From contig NZ_SMKH01000001.1 in NCBI RefSeq assembly GCF_004348515.1, forward strand, positions 1 through 64,000: a DNA stretch of 64,000 nt, read 5' to 3'. The stretch comes from Actinomadura sp. KC345. GTDB lineage: Bacteria > Actinomycetota > Actinomycetes > Streptosporangiales > Streptosporangiaceae. The position numbers were made by a program, and so were the translations under genes. Positions within the stretch are counted from its first letter, which is position 1; each line of letters starts with the position of its first letter. The notes beneath the pieces were generated by a model. The model made no database searches. It saw nothing but the letters and a program-made list of their open reading frames with translations, and was not told where the DNA came from. Positions 25,360 to 33,650 of this stretch are shown piece after piece.

Positions 25360-26523
25360 ATGACCCACTCCGCAGACCCCGAGCACGCAAAGGTGCAGGA
25401 GGTGCTGAACCGAGCGGTGGCCGAGGAAGGCGTCCCCGGCATCGTGGCCGAGGTGCACGACGAGAGCGGCACTTGGTTCGGTTCCGCCGGGTTCGCCGAC
25501 CTCCGGACGGGGCGTCGCCGCACACCCGAGGACCGGTTCCACACCGGTAGCAGCGGCAAGGCGTTCACCGCCGCAACCATGCTGCAACTGGAGGCCGAGG
25601 GAAAGCTGAGCATCGAGGACACCCTGGACCAGTGGCTTCCCGGCCTCACCGAGGGCACGGCGTACGACGGCGGTGCCATCACCGTCCGGCACCTGCTCAA
25701 CGCCACCAGTGGACTGCACACCGTCAACATCCATCCAGAACTGATCTCCCGCTACCACACCCGTTCCGGGCTCACCGAGCACATCCTCGACCCGTGGCAG
25801 ATCGAGGAACTACTGGCGATGGCGGTCGCCCGGCCACCCGAGGCGGCTCCCGGAGAGAAGTTCATTTACAACAACGGCGGTTTCCACCTCGCGGGCGCCA
25901 TCATCGAAAGGGCCACGGGAAACAGCTACGCCGACGAGGTCGAGCGGACCGTCCTGCGGCCCCTCGGACTCACCGACACCTACGTGCGGCCCCCGGAGGA
26001 GATCAGGATCCAGGGGCTCCACCCCAAGGCGTACACCAAGTGGTTCTTCGACGCCGATCCGGCCGAGGTCACGGCCGAGAACGCGACCTCGCTGCCGATG
26101 GAGGACCCCGCGCTCGCCCCCTTCGACGCCACCGATTTCAACACATCCCACTACTGGGCGGCCGGCAACATCATCTCGACCACCGGCGACGTCATTCGCG
26201 GCTACCGCGCACTCGCCTCCGGAAGCCTGCTTCCCTCCCCACAGCACCAGAAGATGTGGACCACGCGCTCCAACAAGGGAAGTGCGTGGATCACTCACTG
26301 GGACCTGCGGTACGGGCTGGGCGTCTTCGAACAGAAGCTCGCGAGCGGGCTGCTTCTGCGCGGTGTCGGCGGCGGCCATCACGGCTCCTTCACCTACGTG
26401 ATGGGCACTCCTTGCGGGGACCACACGATTTCCATCCACACCAACAACGACTGGAAGCATTTCGATCTCTTCGGCGAGATCCTCGAAGCGGAGTTCGGCT
26501 CGCCCCCCGCACCCGGACATTGA
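25360..26523 (+). CDS. serine hydrolase, class C beta-lactamase/PBP4* family
   Basis: 387 residues. The catalytic tetrad motif S64-S-G-K67 (FHTGSSGKAFTAA) is followed by Y170-N-N (KFIYNNGGFHLAG), and GGGHHGSFTYVM replaces the KTG box with HHG. The combination is normal for beta-lactamase-related esterases and D-peptidases rather than true lactamases. No signal peptide, so cytoplasmic, which argues for an esterase or amidase. ATG 25360 is supported by GGAAGG six bases upstream. A long upstream extension in the same frame is not conserved-looking. Confidence 0.9.
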   Translation: MTHSADPEHAKVQEVLNRAVAEEGVPGIVAEVHDESGTWFGSAGFADLRTGRRRTPEDRFHTGSSGKAFTAATMLQLEAEGKLSIEDTLDQWLPGLTEGTAYDGGAITVRHLLNATSGLHTVNIHPELISRYHTRSGLTEHILDPWQIEELLAMAVARPPEAAPGEKFIYNNGGFHLAGAIIERATGNSYADEVERTVLRPLGLTDTYVRPPEEIRIQGLHPKAYTKWFFDADPAEVTAENATSLPMEDPALAPFDATDFNTSHYWAAGNIISTTGDVIRGYRALASGSLLPSPQHQKMWTTRSNKGSAWITHWDLRYGLGVFEQKLASGLLLRGVGGGHHGSFTYVMGTPCGDHTISIHTNNDWKHFDLFGEILEAEFGSPPAPGH

Positions 26524-26690
26524 CAGCGGAAGAGACCGGCTACGGCCGCTGCACACTGCGGCGGAGCCTCGTTCCCCTCTCTGTCGGACTGCTGTGACAC
26601 AAGGGACGAGCGAGCCCTTCTGATACCAAGCAGGCGAGACAGGACGAATAGCGCACCGGTCGCGGAGTTGCCGGTGCGGGAGTCGTGCCG

Positions 26691-27010
26691 TCAGGAGCGG
26701 GGGGCCCACACGATGTCGTCTGTGCCTGCGGTTCGGTTGACGTGGCGGGCCAGTACGAACAGCAGGTCGGATAGCCGGTTGAGGTAGGCGGCAAGGTGCG
26801 GGGCGGCCTGGTCCTGGCGGCGCAGGGTGGTGACGCGGCGTTCGGCGCGGCGGCAGAGGGTGCGGGCCAAGTGCAGGTGGGCTGCGGCCAGTACGCCCCG
26901 GGGGGGGATGAAGTTGCGCAGGTCGGGAAGGTCGGCTTCGAGTCGGTCGATCGCGGTTTCCAGGCCGGTGACGTCGGCGGCGATGAGGCGCGGCGGTTGT
27001 GCGCCCGGGC
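26691..27010 (-). pseudogene. 5'-truncated cob(I)alamin adenosyltransferase (PduO/MMAB type)
   Basis: Reverse-strand reading gives VTGLETAIDRLEADLPDLRN, LHLARTLCRRAERRVTTL, YLNRLSDLLFVLARHVN and a short tail. These are the three C-terminal helices of the PduO-type ATP:corrinoid adenosyltransferase, including the RxxxRRxER block. The family is ~190 residues; the N-terminal third with the ATP-binding TRTGDxGxT motif is missing. Homology starts abruptly near 27005. The open frame continues to an ATG at 27050, but those residues are unrelated. The enzyme cannot work without the missing part. The bases from 26524 to 26690 show no gene. Confidence 0.7.
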
Positions 27011-27036
27011 CGCTGCGGTCGCTCCGGATCGGCCTC

Positions 27037-27156
27037 GTGATCGTGTTCACCGACAGCGCCGGTGATCTGCTGGTCGAGATCGATCCGGACCGTCTGCTGG
27101 AGTATCACCCGGACAACCGACCGTACGAGTCGGACACGAGCGGCGGCGGCATGTGA
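27037..27156 (+). pseudogene. possible C-terminal relic of an unknown protein
   Basis: A 39-codon open stretch reads VIVFTDSAGDLLVEIDPDRL, then LEYHPDNRPYESD, and stops at 27154. It has protein-like composition but no Shine-Dalgarno. It abuts the point where adenosyltransferase homology on the other strand ends, so both look like the two sides of a deletion scar. Unidentified. Confidence 0.25.
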
Positions 27157-27315
27157 GCAACGGGCCCGGCGTCTCGATCGCTCTGGTCCGCGCCGGGCTC
27201 CCGGACCGGGACGCGAACGTCGTGCGCTCGCACCCATTTACCCCACGGCGCGGCCGATGAGTTCGCGGCTCCCGGCCGGTCAACCTCGTACACCCACAAC
27301 CGTAAGGAGACCGCC

Positions 27316-27921
27316 ATGTCGGAGCTTCTCGTCGACTTCATCACCTCCCTCGACGGCTACGCGTCGGGAGAGGGATGGCCCGGGTTCTGGGGCCTTGAGG
27401 GCCCGGAGTACCTCGCATGGCTCGGCGAGCAGCCCGAGTCGACCCACCTGATGGGAGCGAACACCTACCGCCTGATGTCGGGCTTCGCCGCCGGCGAGGT
27501 CCCGAGTGGCCAGGACGAGTTCAGGCCCGAAGAAGAGGCGTCCGTCGACGAGCTCACGCAAGCGTCCAAGGTGGTGTTCTCCTCCTCACTCGAAGAGCCG
27601 CTGACGTGGGCCAACTCCACGCTCGTCCGCGACGACGCCGTCGAGGCCGTCCGGGCCATGAAGTCGAGTGGCTCGGGGCTCCTCAGCACGATCGGCAGCC
27701 TGAGCCTGTGCCGGTCCCTGCTACGGGCCGGACTCGTCGACCGCTTCCGGGTCGTGATGTTCCCGGTGATCACCGGGGCCACGGGCGCGGAACGCATCTA
27801 CGACGGCTATCCGGACGTCGCCCTGGAGATGATCGAGCACCGCACCTTCGACGGCCGCATCCAGCTGGTCGAGTACAAGCCCAGCGTGCTCGAGCACCCG
27901 CCGCTCGGCGCCCCTGCGTGA
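27316..27921 (+). CDS. dihydrofolate-reductase-fold protein (RibD C-terminal family)
   Basis: 201 residues. It opens LLVDFITSLDGYASGEG, the substrate/cofactor strand of the RibD_C/YyaP group, then THLMGANTYRLMSGFA, KVVFSSSLEEPLTW, LLSTIGSLSLCRSLLRAGLV (NADPH glycine loop) and DRFRVVMFPVITG. These proteins share the DHFR fold, but most have no proven substrate. AAGGAG six bases before ATG supports the start. It has no operon partner; the upstream neighbour is the adenosyltransferase relic. Confidence 0.88.
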   Translation: MSELLVDFITSLDGYASGEGWPGFWGLEGPEYLAWLGEQPESTHLMGANTYRLMSGFAAGEVPSGQDEFRPEEEASVDELTQASKVVFSSSLEEPLTWANSTLVRDDAVEAVRAMKSSGSGLLSTIGSLSLCRSLLRAGLVDRFRVVMFPVITGATGAERIYDGYPDVALEMIEHRTFDGRIQLVEYKPSVLEHPPLGAPA

Positions 27922-28006
27922 GGACGAAGCGACCAGCGTGAAGGAGCTGGACCGGTTCCTTTCACAGTGGAGTCGAGCCGCGCCGGGTTGTAGGCGTCCC
28001 CTTCGT

Positions 28007-28026
28007 TGAACAGATATACATGTTCA
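28007..28026. promoter_or_regulatory. perfect inverted repeat upstream of the kinase operon
   Basis: TGAACA (28007-28012) and TGTTCA (28021-28026) are separated by 8 A/T-rich bases (GATATACA). The site ends 12 bases before the kinase start, so a bound protein would block transcription or translation initiation. The central TATAC could double as a -10 element. No regulator gene is adjacent. Confidence 0.55.
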
Positions 28027-28038
28027 TTTGAGGTGGAG

Positions 28039-30126
28039 ATGGACGTGCGGTCACTGCAGCCGGGGGACCCTGCGTGGATCGGCCCGTACCGGATTCTCGC
28101 CCGGCTCGGCGCGGGCGGGATGGGGATCGTCTATCTCGCCCGGTCGCCGGGCGCCCGGCTGGCCGCGCTCAAGCTCGTCCGGCGGGAGTTCGCCGACAGC
28201 GCGGACTTCCGGGAGCGGTTTCGCCGCGAGGTCACCGCCGCGAGGAAGGTGAGCGGGCTTTACACGGCCCCGGTGCTGGACTCCGACGCCGACGCGCCAC
28301 AGCCCTGGTTCGCCGCCGGCTACGTCCCCGCGCCCACGCTGAGCGAGGCCCTCGCAAGCGTCGGAACGCTGCCGGAGTCCGCCGTCCGGGCGCTGGGCGC
28401 GGGACTGGCAGAGGCGCTGCAGGCGATCCACGGAGCCGGCCTGGTGCACCGCGATCTCAAGCCCGGCAACATCCTGCTGGCCGAGGACGGCCCCAAGATC
28501 ATCGACTTCGGGATCGCCAAGGTCGCCGACGCCACGCAGCTCACCGGCACCGGCGCCATGATCGGCACGCTGGCCTACATGGCTCCCGAGCAGATCGCCG
28601 GAAGCAAGGACGCCGGGCCCCCGGCGGACGTGTTCTCGCTGGCGGGTGTGCTGGTCTACGCGGCCACGGGCGCCAAGCCGTTCGGCGAGCGGGACTCGGC
28701 CGCGGTCCTCTATGAGGTCATGTACGAAGAACCCTGCCTCGACGGCGTGCCCGCGTCACTGCGTGGACTGCTGGCCGCCTGCTTGGCCAAGGACCCGGCC
28801 GGACGCCCCACGCTGGAGTCCGTGCTCGCCGCGACGACCCCGGCCGATCCCCGGGCGTTGGGCTCACCCGCGCTGCGCCAGGAGGTGGCGGCCAGGGAGG
28901 CCGAGGCGAACAGGGTGGCGTCGGAGCCGGTCACGGCGCCCCCACCGCCGCTGCGGGTCGATGACGCGGAGGCGGGCAAGACCGGACGACGCCGGATCCT
29001 GGGACTGGCCGCCGCGGTCGCCGTGGTCGGCATCGGCGCGGGGACGACCGGCTGGACGTTGACCCGCGGGGGCTCCAAGCCCGCCAAGCCCGCACCCCGA
29101 GGAACCCCCCTCGCCGCGGCGCCCCCGCTCGCGTGGACGTTCACCCCGCCGCGGCCCATCAGCGGGGCGTCGGTGGTGCTGGTGGCGGACGGTGTCGTGT
29201 TGTGGGGCGGCGAACAGGAGATGTACGGAGTGGACGCCGACTCGGGGCGGCAGCTCTGGACGGAGGACAAGGCCAATACCCTGTACTCGGGCACTGTCGC
29301 CCACGGATCGACGTTCGTCGTCCTCGGCGGTGTGGTCGGCGACATCGAGGACCAGACGATCACCATGGTCCACGCCCCGACCGGCAGGACCACGAACGTG
29401 CCCAAGCCCCGCGGCGTCTCCCCCAGGTCCGTCCTCGGCGTGGTCGACGACACGATGCTCGTGCGTTCGATGAAGAACCTCTGCGCGCTGGACCTGACCA
29501 GCGGCGAGATCCAGTGGGAGGTCCCGGTCGAGGGCCTGGTCGCTTCCGGAGCCGCCGACCAGACCGGCTTCTACGTCAGCACGGACCCCTCCCTCGCCGC
29601 CCTCGACCCCGTCACCGGCCGCAAGCGCTGGGTCCACACCTGGCCCGAGGGCGGCACCCGGAAAAGGGCGAGCCTTGACATCGCGGTCGCCGGCGGTCGG
29701 GTGTTCGGCAACTTCGGCGACACCGTCCAGGCGATCGACGCCGCCGCCGGGACGCCCGTCTGGTCGCGGGACACCGACAGGCAATTCGACACCGTCATTC
29801 CCGCAGGCGCCAACGTGATCTTCAAAAAAGAGGTTCTCCAGGCCTACGACCAGGCGACCGGCGCCCCCCGGTGGACGCTGGCCGGTCCAGAACCGTTCGC
29901 CGACGACCGGGGACACATCGCGGCGACCGGCGACCTCGTCGCGGCCGCCTTCAACGACCCGACAGGCCCGTCCCAGGGCGTTCTCGTCGCCGGGACCGAT
30001 GGCCGGGCACTGTGGGCGCACCGGGGGCCGGCGGACACGCAGCGCGGCTGGGAAGTCGCGGTGTCCGGGTCGTCGGTCTTCGCGACCGACCACAAGCGGC
30101 TCTACCGCTTCCAGGCGGGGCGATGA
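28039..30126 (+). CDS. membrane Ser/Thr protein kinase with PQQ-like propeller sensor
   Basis: 695 residues. The kinase domain (~15-270) has GAGGMGIVYLAR (P-loop), the ALKLV lysine, HRDLKPGN catalytic loop, IDFGIAK and MAPEQ. After a Pro/Ala linker, a single membrane helix ILGLAAAVAVVGIGAGTT lies near residue 335. The outer part (~375-695) is a PQQ-like beta-propeller with repeats such as MYGVDADSGRQLWTED, LCALDLTSGEIQWEV, AALDPVTGRKRWVHTW and VQAIDAAAGTPVWSRD. Architecture: cytoplasmic kinase, extracellular ligand sensor. ATG 28039 follows GAGG at good spacing. The stop overlaps the next kinase's start by 4 bases. Confidence 0.95.
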   Translation: MDVRSLQPGDPAWIGPYRILARLGAGGMGIVYLARSPGARLAALKLVRREFADSADFRERFRREVTAARKVSGLYTAPVLDSDADAPQPWFAAGYVPAPTLSEALASVGTLPESAVRALGAGLAEALQAIHGAGLVHRDLKPGNILLAEDGPKIIDFGIAKVADATQLTGTGAMIGTLAYMAPEQIAGSKDAGPPADVFSLAGVLVYAATGAKPFGERDSAAVLYEVMYEEPCLDGVPASLRGLLAACLAKDPAGRPTLESVLAATTPADPRALGSPALRQEVAAREAEANRVASEPVTAPPPPLRVDDAEAGKTGRRRILGLAAAVAVVGIGAGTTGWTLTRGGSKPAKPAPRGTPLAAAPPLAWTFTPPRPISGASVVLVADGVVLWGGEQEMYGVDADSGRQLWTEDKANTLYSGTVAHGSTFVVLGGVVGDIEDQTITMVHAPTGRTTNVPKPRGVSPRSVLGVVDDTMLVRSMKNLCALDLTSGEIQWEVPVEGLVASGAADQTGFYVSTDPSLAALDPVTGRKRWVHTWPEGGTRKRASLDIAVAGGRVFGNFGDTVQAIDAAAGTPVWSRDTDRQFDTVIPAGANVIFKKEVLQAYDQATGAPRWTLAGPEPFADDRGHIAATGDLVAAAFNDPTGPSQGVLVAGTDGRALWAHRGPADTQRGWEVAVSGSSVFATDHKRLYRFQAGR

Positions 30127-32267
30127 CGGCGGCGGGGCTGGAGCCCGGCGATCCCGATCGCATCGGGCGGTACCGTCTGCTGCGGCGCCTGGGCGAGGGC
30201 GGCATGGGCGTGGTCTACCTGGGCGCGTCCCCGGCGGGACGGGCGGTGGCCATCAAGGTCCTGCGGCCCGAGCTCGCCGGAGACCTTGCTTTCCGCGCCA
30301 GGTTCCGGGGCGAGGTCGAGACCGCCCAGAAGGTCAGCGGCGCGTTCACCAGCCCGGTCGTCGAGGCCGAACCCGACGGCACCGTCCCGTGGCTGGCGAT
30401 CGCGTACGTCAACGGCCTCAGCCTGAAGGAGACGATCGAGCGGTACGGACCCATGCCCGAGGCGCCGCTGCGCACCCTCGGCACCGGACTGGGCGAGGCC
30501 CTGATCTCCATCCACGAGGCGGGCCTGCTGCACCGCGACCTCAAACCGGCCAACATCCTGCTCGCCAAGGAAGGCCCCAAGGTCATCGACTTCGGCATCA
30601 GCAAGGCCGCCGACACCGCCACACTCACCGAAGAGGGCCAGTTCATCGGCTCCCCCGGCTACATGTCCCCCGAGCAGATCCACGGAACGCGACTCACCCC
30701 GGCCGCCGACGTGTTCGCCTACGGCGCCGTACTGGCCTTCGCCGCCACCGGGCGCCCGCCGTTCGGCAAGGACGCGGTCCCTACGATCATCCATCGGACC
30801 CTGCACGAGGAACCCGACCTGCGCGGCGTCCCGGCTTCCCTGGCGCAGCTGGTGAGCGCCTGCCTCAGCCGGGATCCCGACCGGCGTCCGCCCGCGAAGC
30901 TGCTCCCGGCGCTGCTGGCCGCCCGGCCGGTCACGCCCGGCTGGCTCCCGGATGACATGGGCGACGAGTTGCGGCGGCGGGAGGACACCCTCGTCCTGGA
31001 TCTGCGAACGGTCGCCGGCGTCCGCACCCGGCGACGGCTGCTGGCCGGCGGGGCCGCCATCGCCGGACTCGCCGCCATCGGCGGCGGAACCGCCGCGGCA
31101 CTGGCCGCGACCCAGGGCGCGAAGGGGCACCGGATCGCTCCGCCGAAGCTGCTGTGGCGAATTTCGATCCAAGACGAGGACGACATCACTCTCGTGGTCC
31201 GCTCTCGATCGATCATCTCGGTCGCCCGCAAGGTCTTCGAGGACGATTTCCGCGGCTACTCGCTGGCCACCGGACGGCAGATCTGGTCTCAAACCGGCGA
31301 GATGGCCGCCGGGCCGACGCTCATCTATACGACGGCCGACTCCGAAGGCACGGTCGTCGCCATGGACGAGTCCCAGGCGGTCAAGTGGACCTACGACGCA
31401 CCGGAGAAATACCAGTACCCCGAACTCATGATCTCGGCCAACGAACTGCTGGCCCTCAGCGGGGATCAAACGATCACCGGCCTGGATCCCGCCACCGGCC
31501 GCCGGCTCTGGATCCGCCGGTGGCCGCAAGCGTCGTACACCGTCGTCAACGGCATCCAGGGCCGCACCCTCCTTGGCGAGGCCGCCCAGGAGAAGAAGGG
31601 CGAGAGCCGGCACGTCGCGCTCGACATCACGACGGGCGCGGACCGGTGGACCAGCCCGCGCGAGACGATGCTCATGGTGCCGGGAAGCGGTGACCTGGTC
31701 TTCAGCAGTCCCTCTCCCACCACTCTCGACGCGCTGTCGGTCGACACCGGCCGGAAGGTCTGGAGCGCCGACCTCCCCAACGCCGCAAGGGACCCTGACG
31801 GCAAGGGCGCGCTCTTGCTCAACGTGAGCGTGGCCAATGGACTGGTCTACCTGAACGGGCCCACCATCTACGCCCTGGACGCGGCCACCGGCCGGCAGCG
31901 ATGGACCTACACGCCGACCTCGCCCGGCGGCCGGGCAGGAGGCTTCCTGGTCGACGGGAGCTACGCCTACGTCCTGGACAGCCCACGACTGGTCGCCCTC
32001 GATGCCCGCACCGGCAGGCGTCTCTGGTCCGCCAACACCCCCGCGCCCGACACCGCCCCACTGATCGTCGCCGGCGGGCTGATCTGCCTCGGCGTGGCAG
32101 GCACCAAGGGCTCGGGGCTCTACGCCTGGGACGCCGGAACAGGGCAAATCATCTGGAATTACCCCGTAACAACCCCTGTCTCCACCAAGCAATGGGAACT
32201 CAGCACCCACGGCCCCATCCTCGCCGCCGCGCACGGCAACGCGCTGCTCGCCTTCCACCTCGGCTGA
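30123..32267 (+). CDS. second membrane Ser/Thr protein kinase with PQQ-like propeller sensor
   Basis: 714 residues with the same design as the preceding gene. The kinase domain has GEGGMGVVYLG, AIKVL, HRDLKPAN, VIDFGISKAAD and MSPEQ. A membrane helix lies near residue 310 (LLAGGAAIAGLAAIGGGT). Propeller repeats include GYSLATGRQIWSQTG, ITGLDPATGRRLWIRRW, IYALDAATGRQRWTY and LVALDARTGRRLWSAN. It starts on the ATGA overlap of the first kinase. The two kinase domains are clear paralogues, but they differ in the linker and in propeller sequence, so they may sense different ligands. No substrate such as an FHA protein or phosphatase is adjacent; the PP2C at 54925 is far away. Confidence 0.95.
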   Translation: MTAAGLEPGDPDRIGRYRLLRRLGEGGMGVVYLGASPAGRAVAIKVLRPELAGDLAFRARFRGEVETAQKVSGAFTSPVVEAEPDGTVPWLAIAYVNGLSLKETIERYGPMPEAPLRTLGTGLGEALISIHEAGLLHRDLKPANILLAKEGPKVIDFGISKAADTATLTEEGQFIGSPGYMSPEQIHGTRLTPAADVFAYGAVLAFAATGRPPFGKDAVPTIIHRTLHEEPDLRGVPASLAQLVSACLSRDPDRRPPAKLLPALLAARPVTPGWLPDDMGDELRRREDTLVLDLRTVAGVRTRRRLLAGGAAIAGLAAIGGGTAAALAATQGAKGHRIAPPKLLWRISIQDEDDITLVVRSRSIISVARKVFEDDFRGYSLATGRQIWSQTGEMAAGPTLIYTTADSEGTVVAMDESQAVKWTYDAPEKYQYPELMISANELLALSGDQTITGLDPATGRRLWIRRWPQASYTVVNGIQGRTLLGEAAQEKKGESRHVALDITTGADRWTSPRETMLMVPGSGDLVFSSPSPTTLDALSVDTGRKVWSADLPNAARDPDGKGALLLNVSVANGLVYLNGPTIYALDAATGRQRWTYTPTSPGGRAGGFLVDGSYAYVLDSPRLVALDARTGRRLWSANTPAPDTAPLIVAGGLICLGVAGTKGSGLYAWDAGTGQIIWNYPVTTPVSTKQWELSTHGPILAAAHGNALLAFHLG

Positions 32268-32320
32268 GCTCAACACCTTTCGGCGTGGCCGGCTTCGGCT
32301 CCGGTCGATGTGCGGCAGTG

Positions 32321-33124
32321 TCAGACGGTCGAATGGTCGGGGCGTGCGAGAGGCCACGTGATGCTCAGCCCACCGTCGACGACGAGGTTGTGTCCGGTCA
32401 CGTGGGCGGCGAGGCCGCTGGACAGGAACAGCACGGCGGCGGCGATATGGGCCGGGGACGCCAGTCGCCCCAGCGGGGTTCGTGCCGAGTTGTCACGTAT
32501 CGCCTCCGTGAACCGCGGGTCGGCCACCATGCGCGGCGTCAGGGTCGCCCCCGGCGACACCGCGTTGACACGGATGCTCTCCGGGCCGAGCTCGACCGCG
32601 GCGGTGCGGACCATCGACAGCAGCGCCGCCTTGGACATGCCGTAGAGGCCGTGTCCGGGTGCGCTGGCCAGGGCCGATACCGACGCGATGAAGGTGAGCG
32701 ATCCACCGCCGCCGGCGCGCAGGTACGGTACCGCGGTCCGCAGTACGCGAACGGCCTGCCCGGCGACGATCCCGTCCTGCCAGGCCCAGTCGTCGTCGCC
32801 GGTCCCCGCCAGCGGCGTCCAGCGGACGAGCCCGACGACGTCGGTGACGCCGTCGATGCGGCCGGTCCGGCGGGCGGTGTCCGACAGGACCCGATCGAAC
32901 CGGCCGGGCTCCGTGACGTCGCAGGTCGCCGCCGTTCCACCGGTCGCCTCGGCGACCGCGGACGCCTGTGCCGGATCGACGTCGACGCAGACGACGTGTG
33001 CTCCGGCTGCGGCCAGCGCGCACGCGGTCTCGCGGCCGATTCCGGGCCCGACGCCGACGACGACATGTGTCCGGCCGTCAAGACGGAGAAGTCCGGCGTA
33101 GTCGAGGTCCTGGCGGCCGGTCAC
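32321..33124 (-). CDS. SDR-family oxidoreductase
   Basis: 267 residues. The cofactor motif is degenerate but recognisable (THVVVGVGPGIGRETACALA, G-x3-GIG), followed by VVCVDVD, the CDVTEPG acidic loop, the catalytic Ser in FIASVSALAS, YGMSKAA (YxxxK), and IRVNAVSPGATLTPRM. The C-terminus has the usual GHNLVVDGG. GTG 33124 overlaps the stop of the upstream SDR fragment. It is the last and only intact gene of a decayed minus-strand cluster with two KstD-like flavoproteins, so a steroid- or terpenoid-like alcohol substrate is a reasonable guess but unproven. Confidence 0.87.
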   Translation of the reverse strand: MTGRQDLDYAGLLRLDGRTHVVVGVGPGIGRETACALAAAGAHVVCVDVDPAQASAVAEATGGTAATCDVTEPGRFDRVLSDTARRTGRIDGVTDVVGLVRWTPLAGTGDDDWAWQDGIVAGQAVRVLRTAVPYLRAGGGGSLTFIASVSALASAPGHGLYGMSKAALLSMVRTAAVELGPESIRVNAVSPGATLTPRMVADPRFTEAIRDNSARTPLGRLASPAHIAAAVLFLSSGLAAHVTGHNLVVDGGLSITWPLARPDHSTV

Positions 33125-33650
33125 GAGCCGTCGCCCCTGCCCGCCGCGCCGGTGGTGTCGGCGAACCGCCCGGTCTGGACACCGGCCATGTAGCCGCCGT
33201 CGACCCACAGCACCTGGCCGTTGAGGTAGCTCGCGTCCGGACTGCCGACGAACGCGAGAACCGAGGCCTGCTCCGACGGCTCGGCGACCCTTCCCAGCGG
33301 CATCGGGATCCCGTCGAGGAACGCGTCGCCGCGCGCACGTCGCGAATCGGCGAGGATCGGGGTCTCGGTGAGACCGGGGCAGACGCAGTTCATCCTGATG
33401 CCGCGCTCCGCCAGCTCGACCGACCGGTGCAGCGTGTACCAGATGATCGCGTCCTTCGAGACCGCGTACCCCGTGCCGAGCTCGGCGGCGTGCTCGTCGC
33501 ACCAGCGCCGCGCATCGTCGCGGCCGGCGGTGGCCAGCAGCCCGGCGACGAGATCGCGGCGCCTTCGGTGGTGCGAGCCGGCGATCGAGCCGGTGTTCGC
33601 GACGGCGGCGCCGGCCGGCATCCGCGGCAGAAGCGCCTCGGTGCGCCGTG
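33121..33650 (-). pseudogene. 5'-truncated SDR (3-alpha-hydroxysteroid-dehydrogenase-like)
   Basis: Reverse-strand sequence gives TEALLPRMPAGAAVANTGSI, then ELGTGYAVSKDAIIWYTLH (YxxxK), ERGIRMNCVCPGLTETPIL and SYLNGQVLWVDGGYMAG. This is the second two-thirds of an SDR. The N-terminal Rossmann half with TGxxxGIG is absent. The insertion between the catalytic Ser strand and YxxxK is longer than in the standard family, as in the 3-alpha-HSD/carbonyl reductase group. It begins directly at the broken end of the flavoprotein relic near 33650. The lost N-terminus makes it non-functional unless read as part of a fusion. Confidence 0.75.

Noticed and set aside
25360-26523. True antibiotic-resistance beta-lactamase
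   Set aside because: SxxK and YxN are present, but there is no signal peptide and the KTG box is HHG, so an esterase or peptidase-like hydrolase is more likely.
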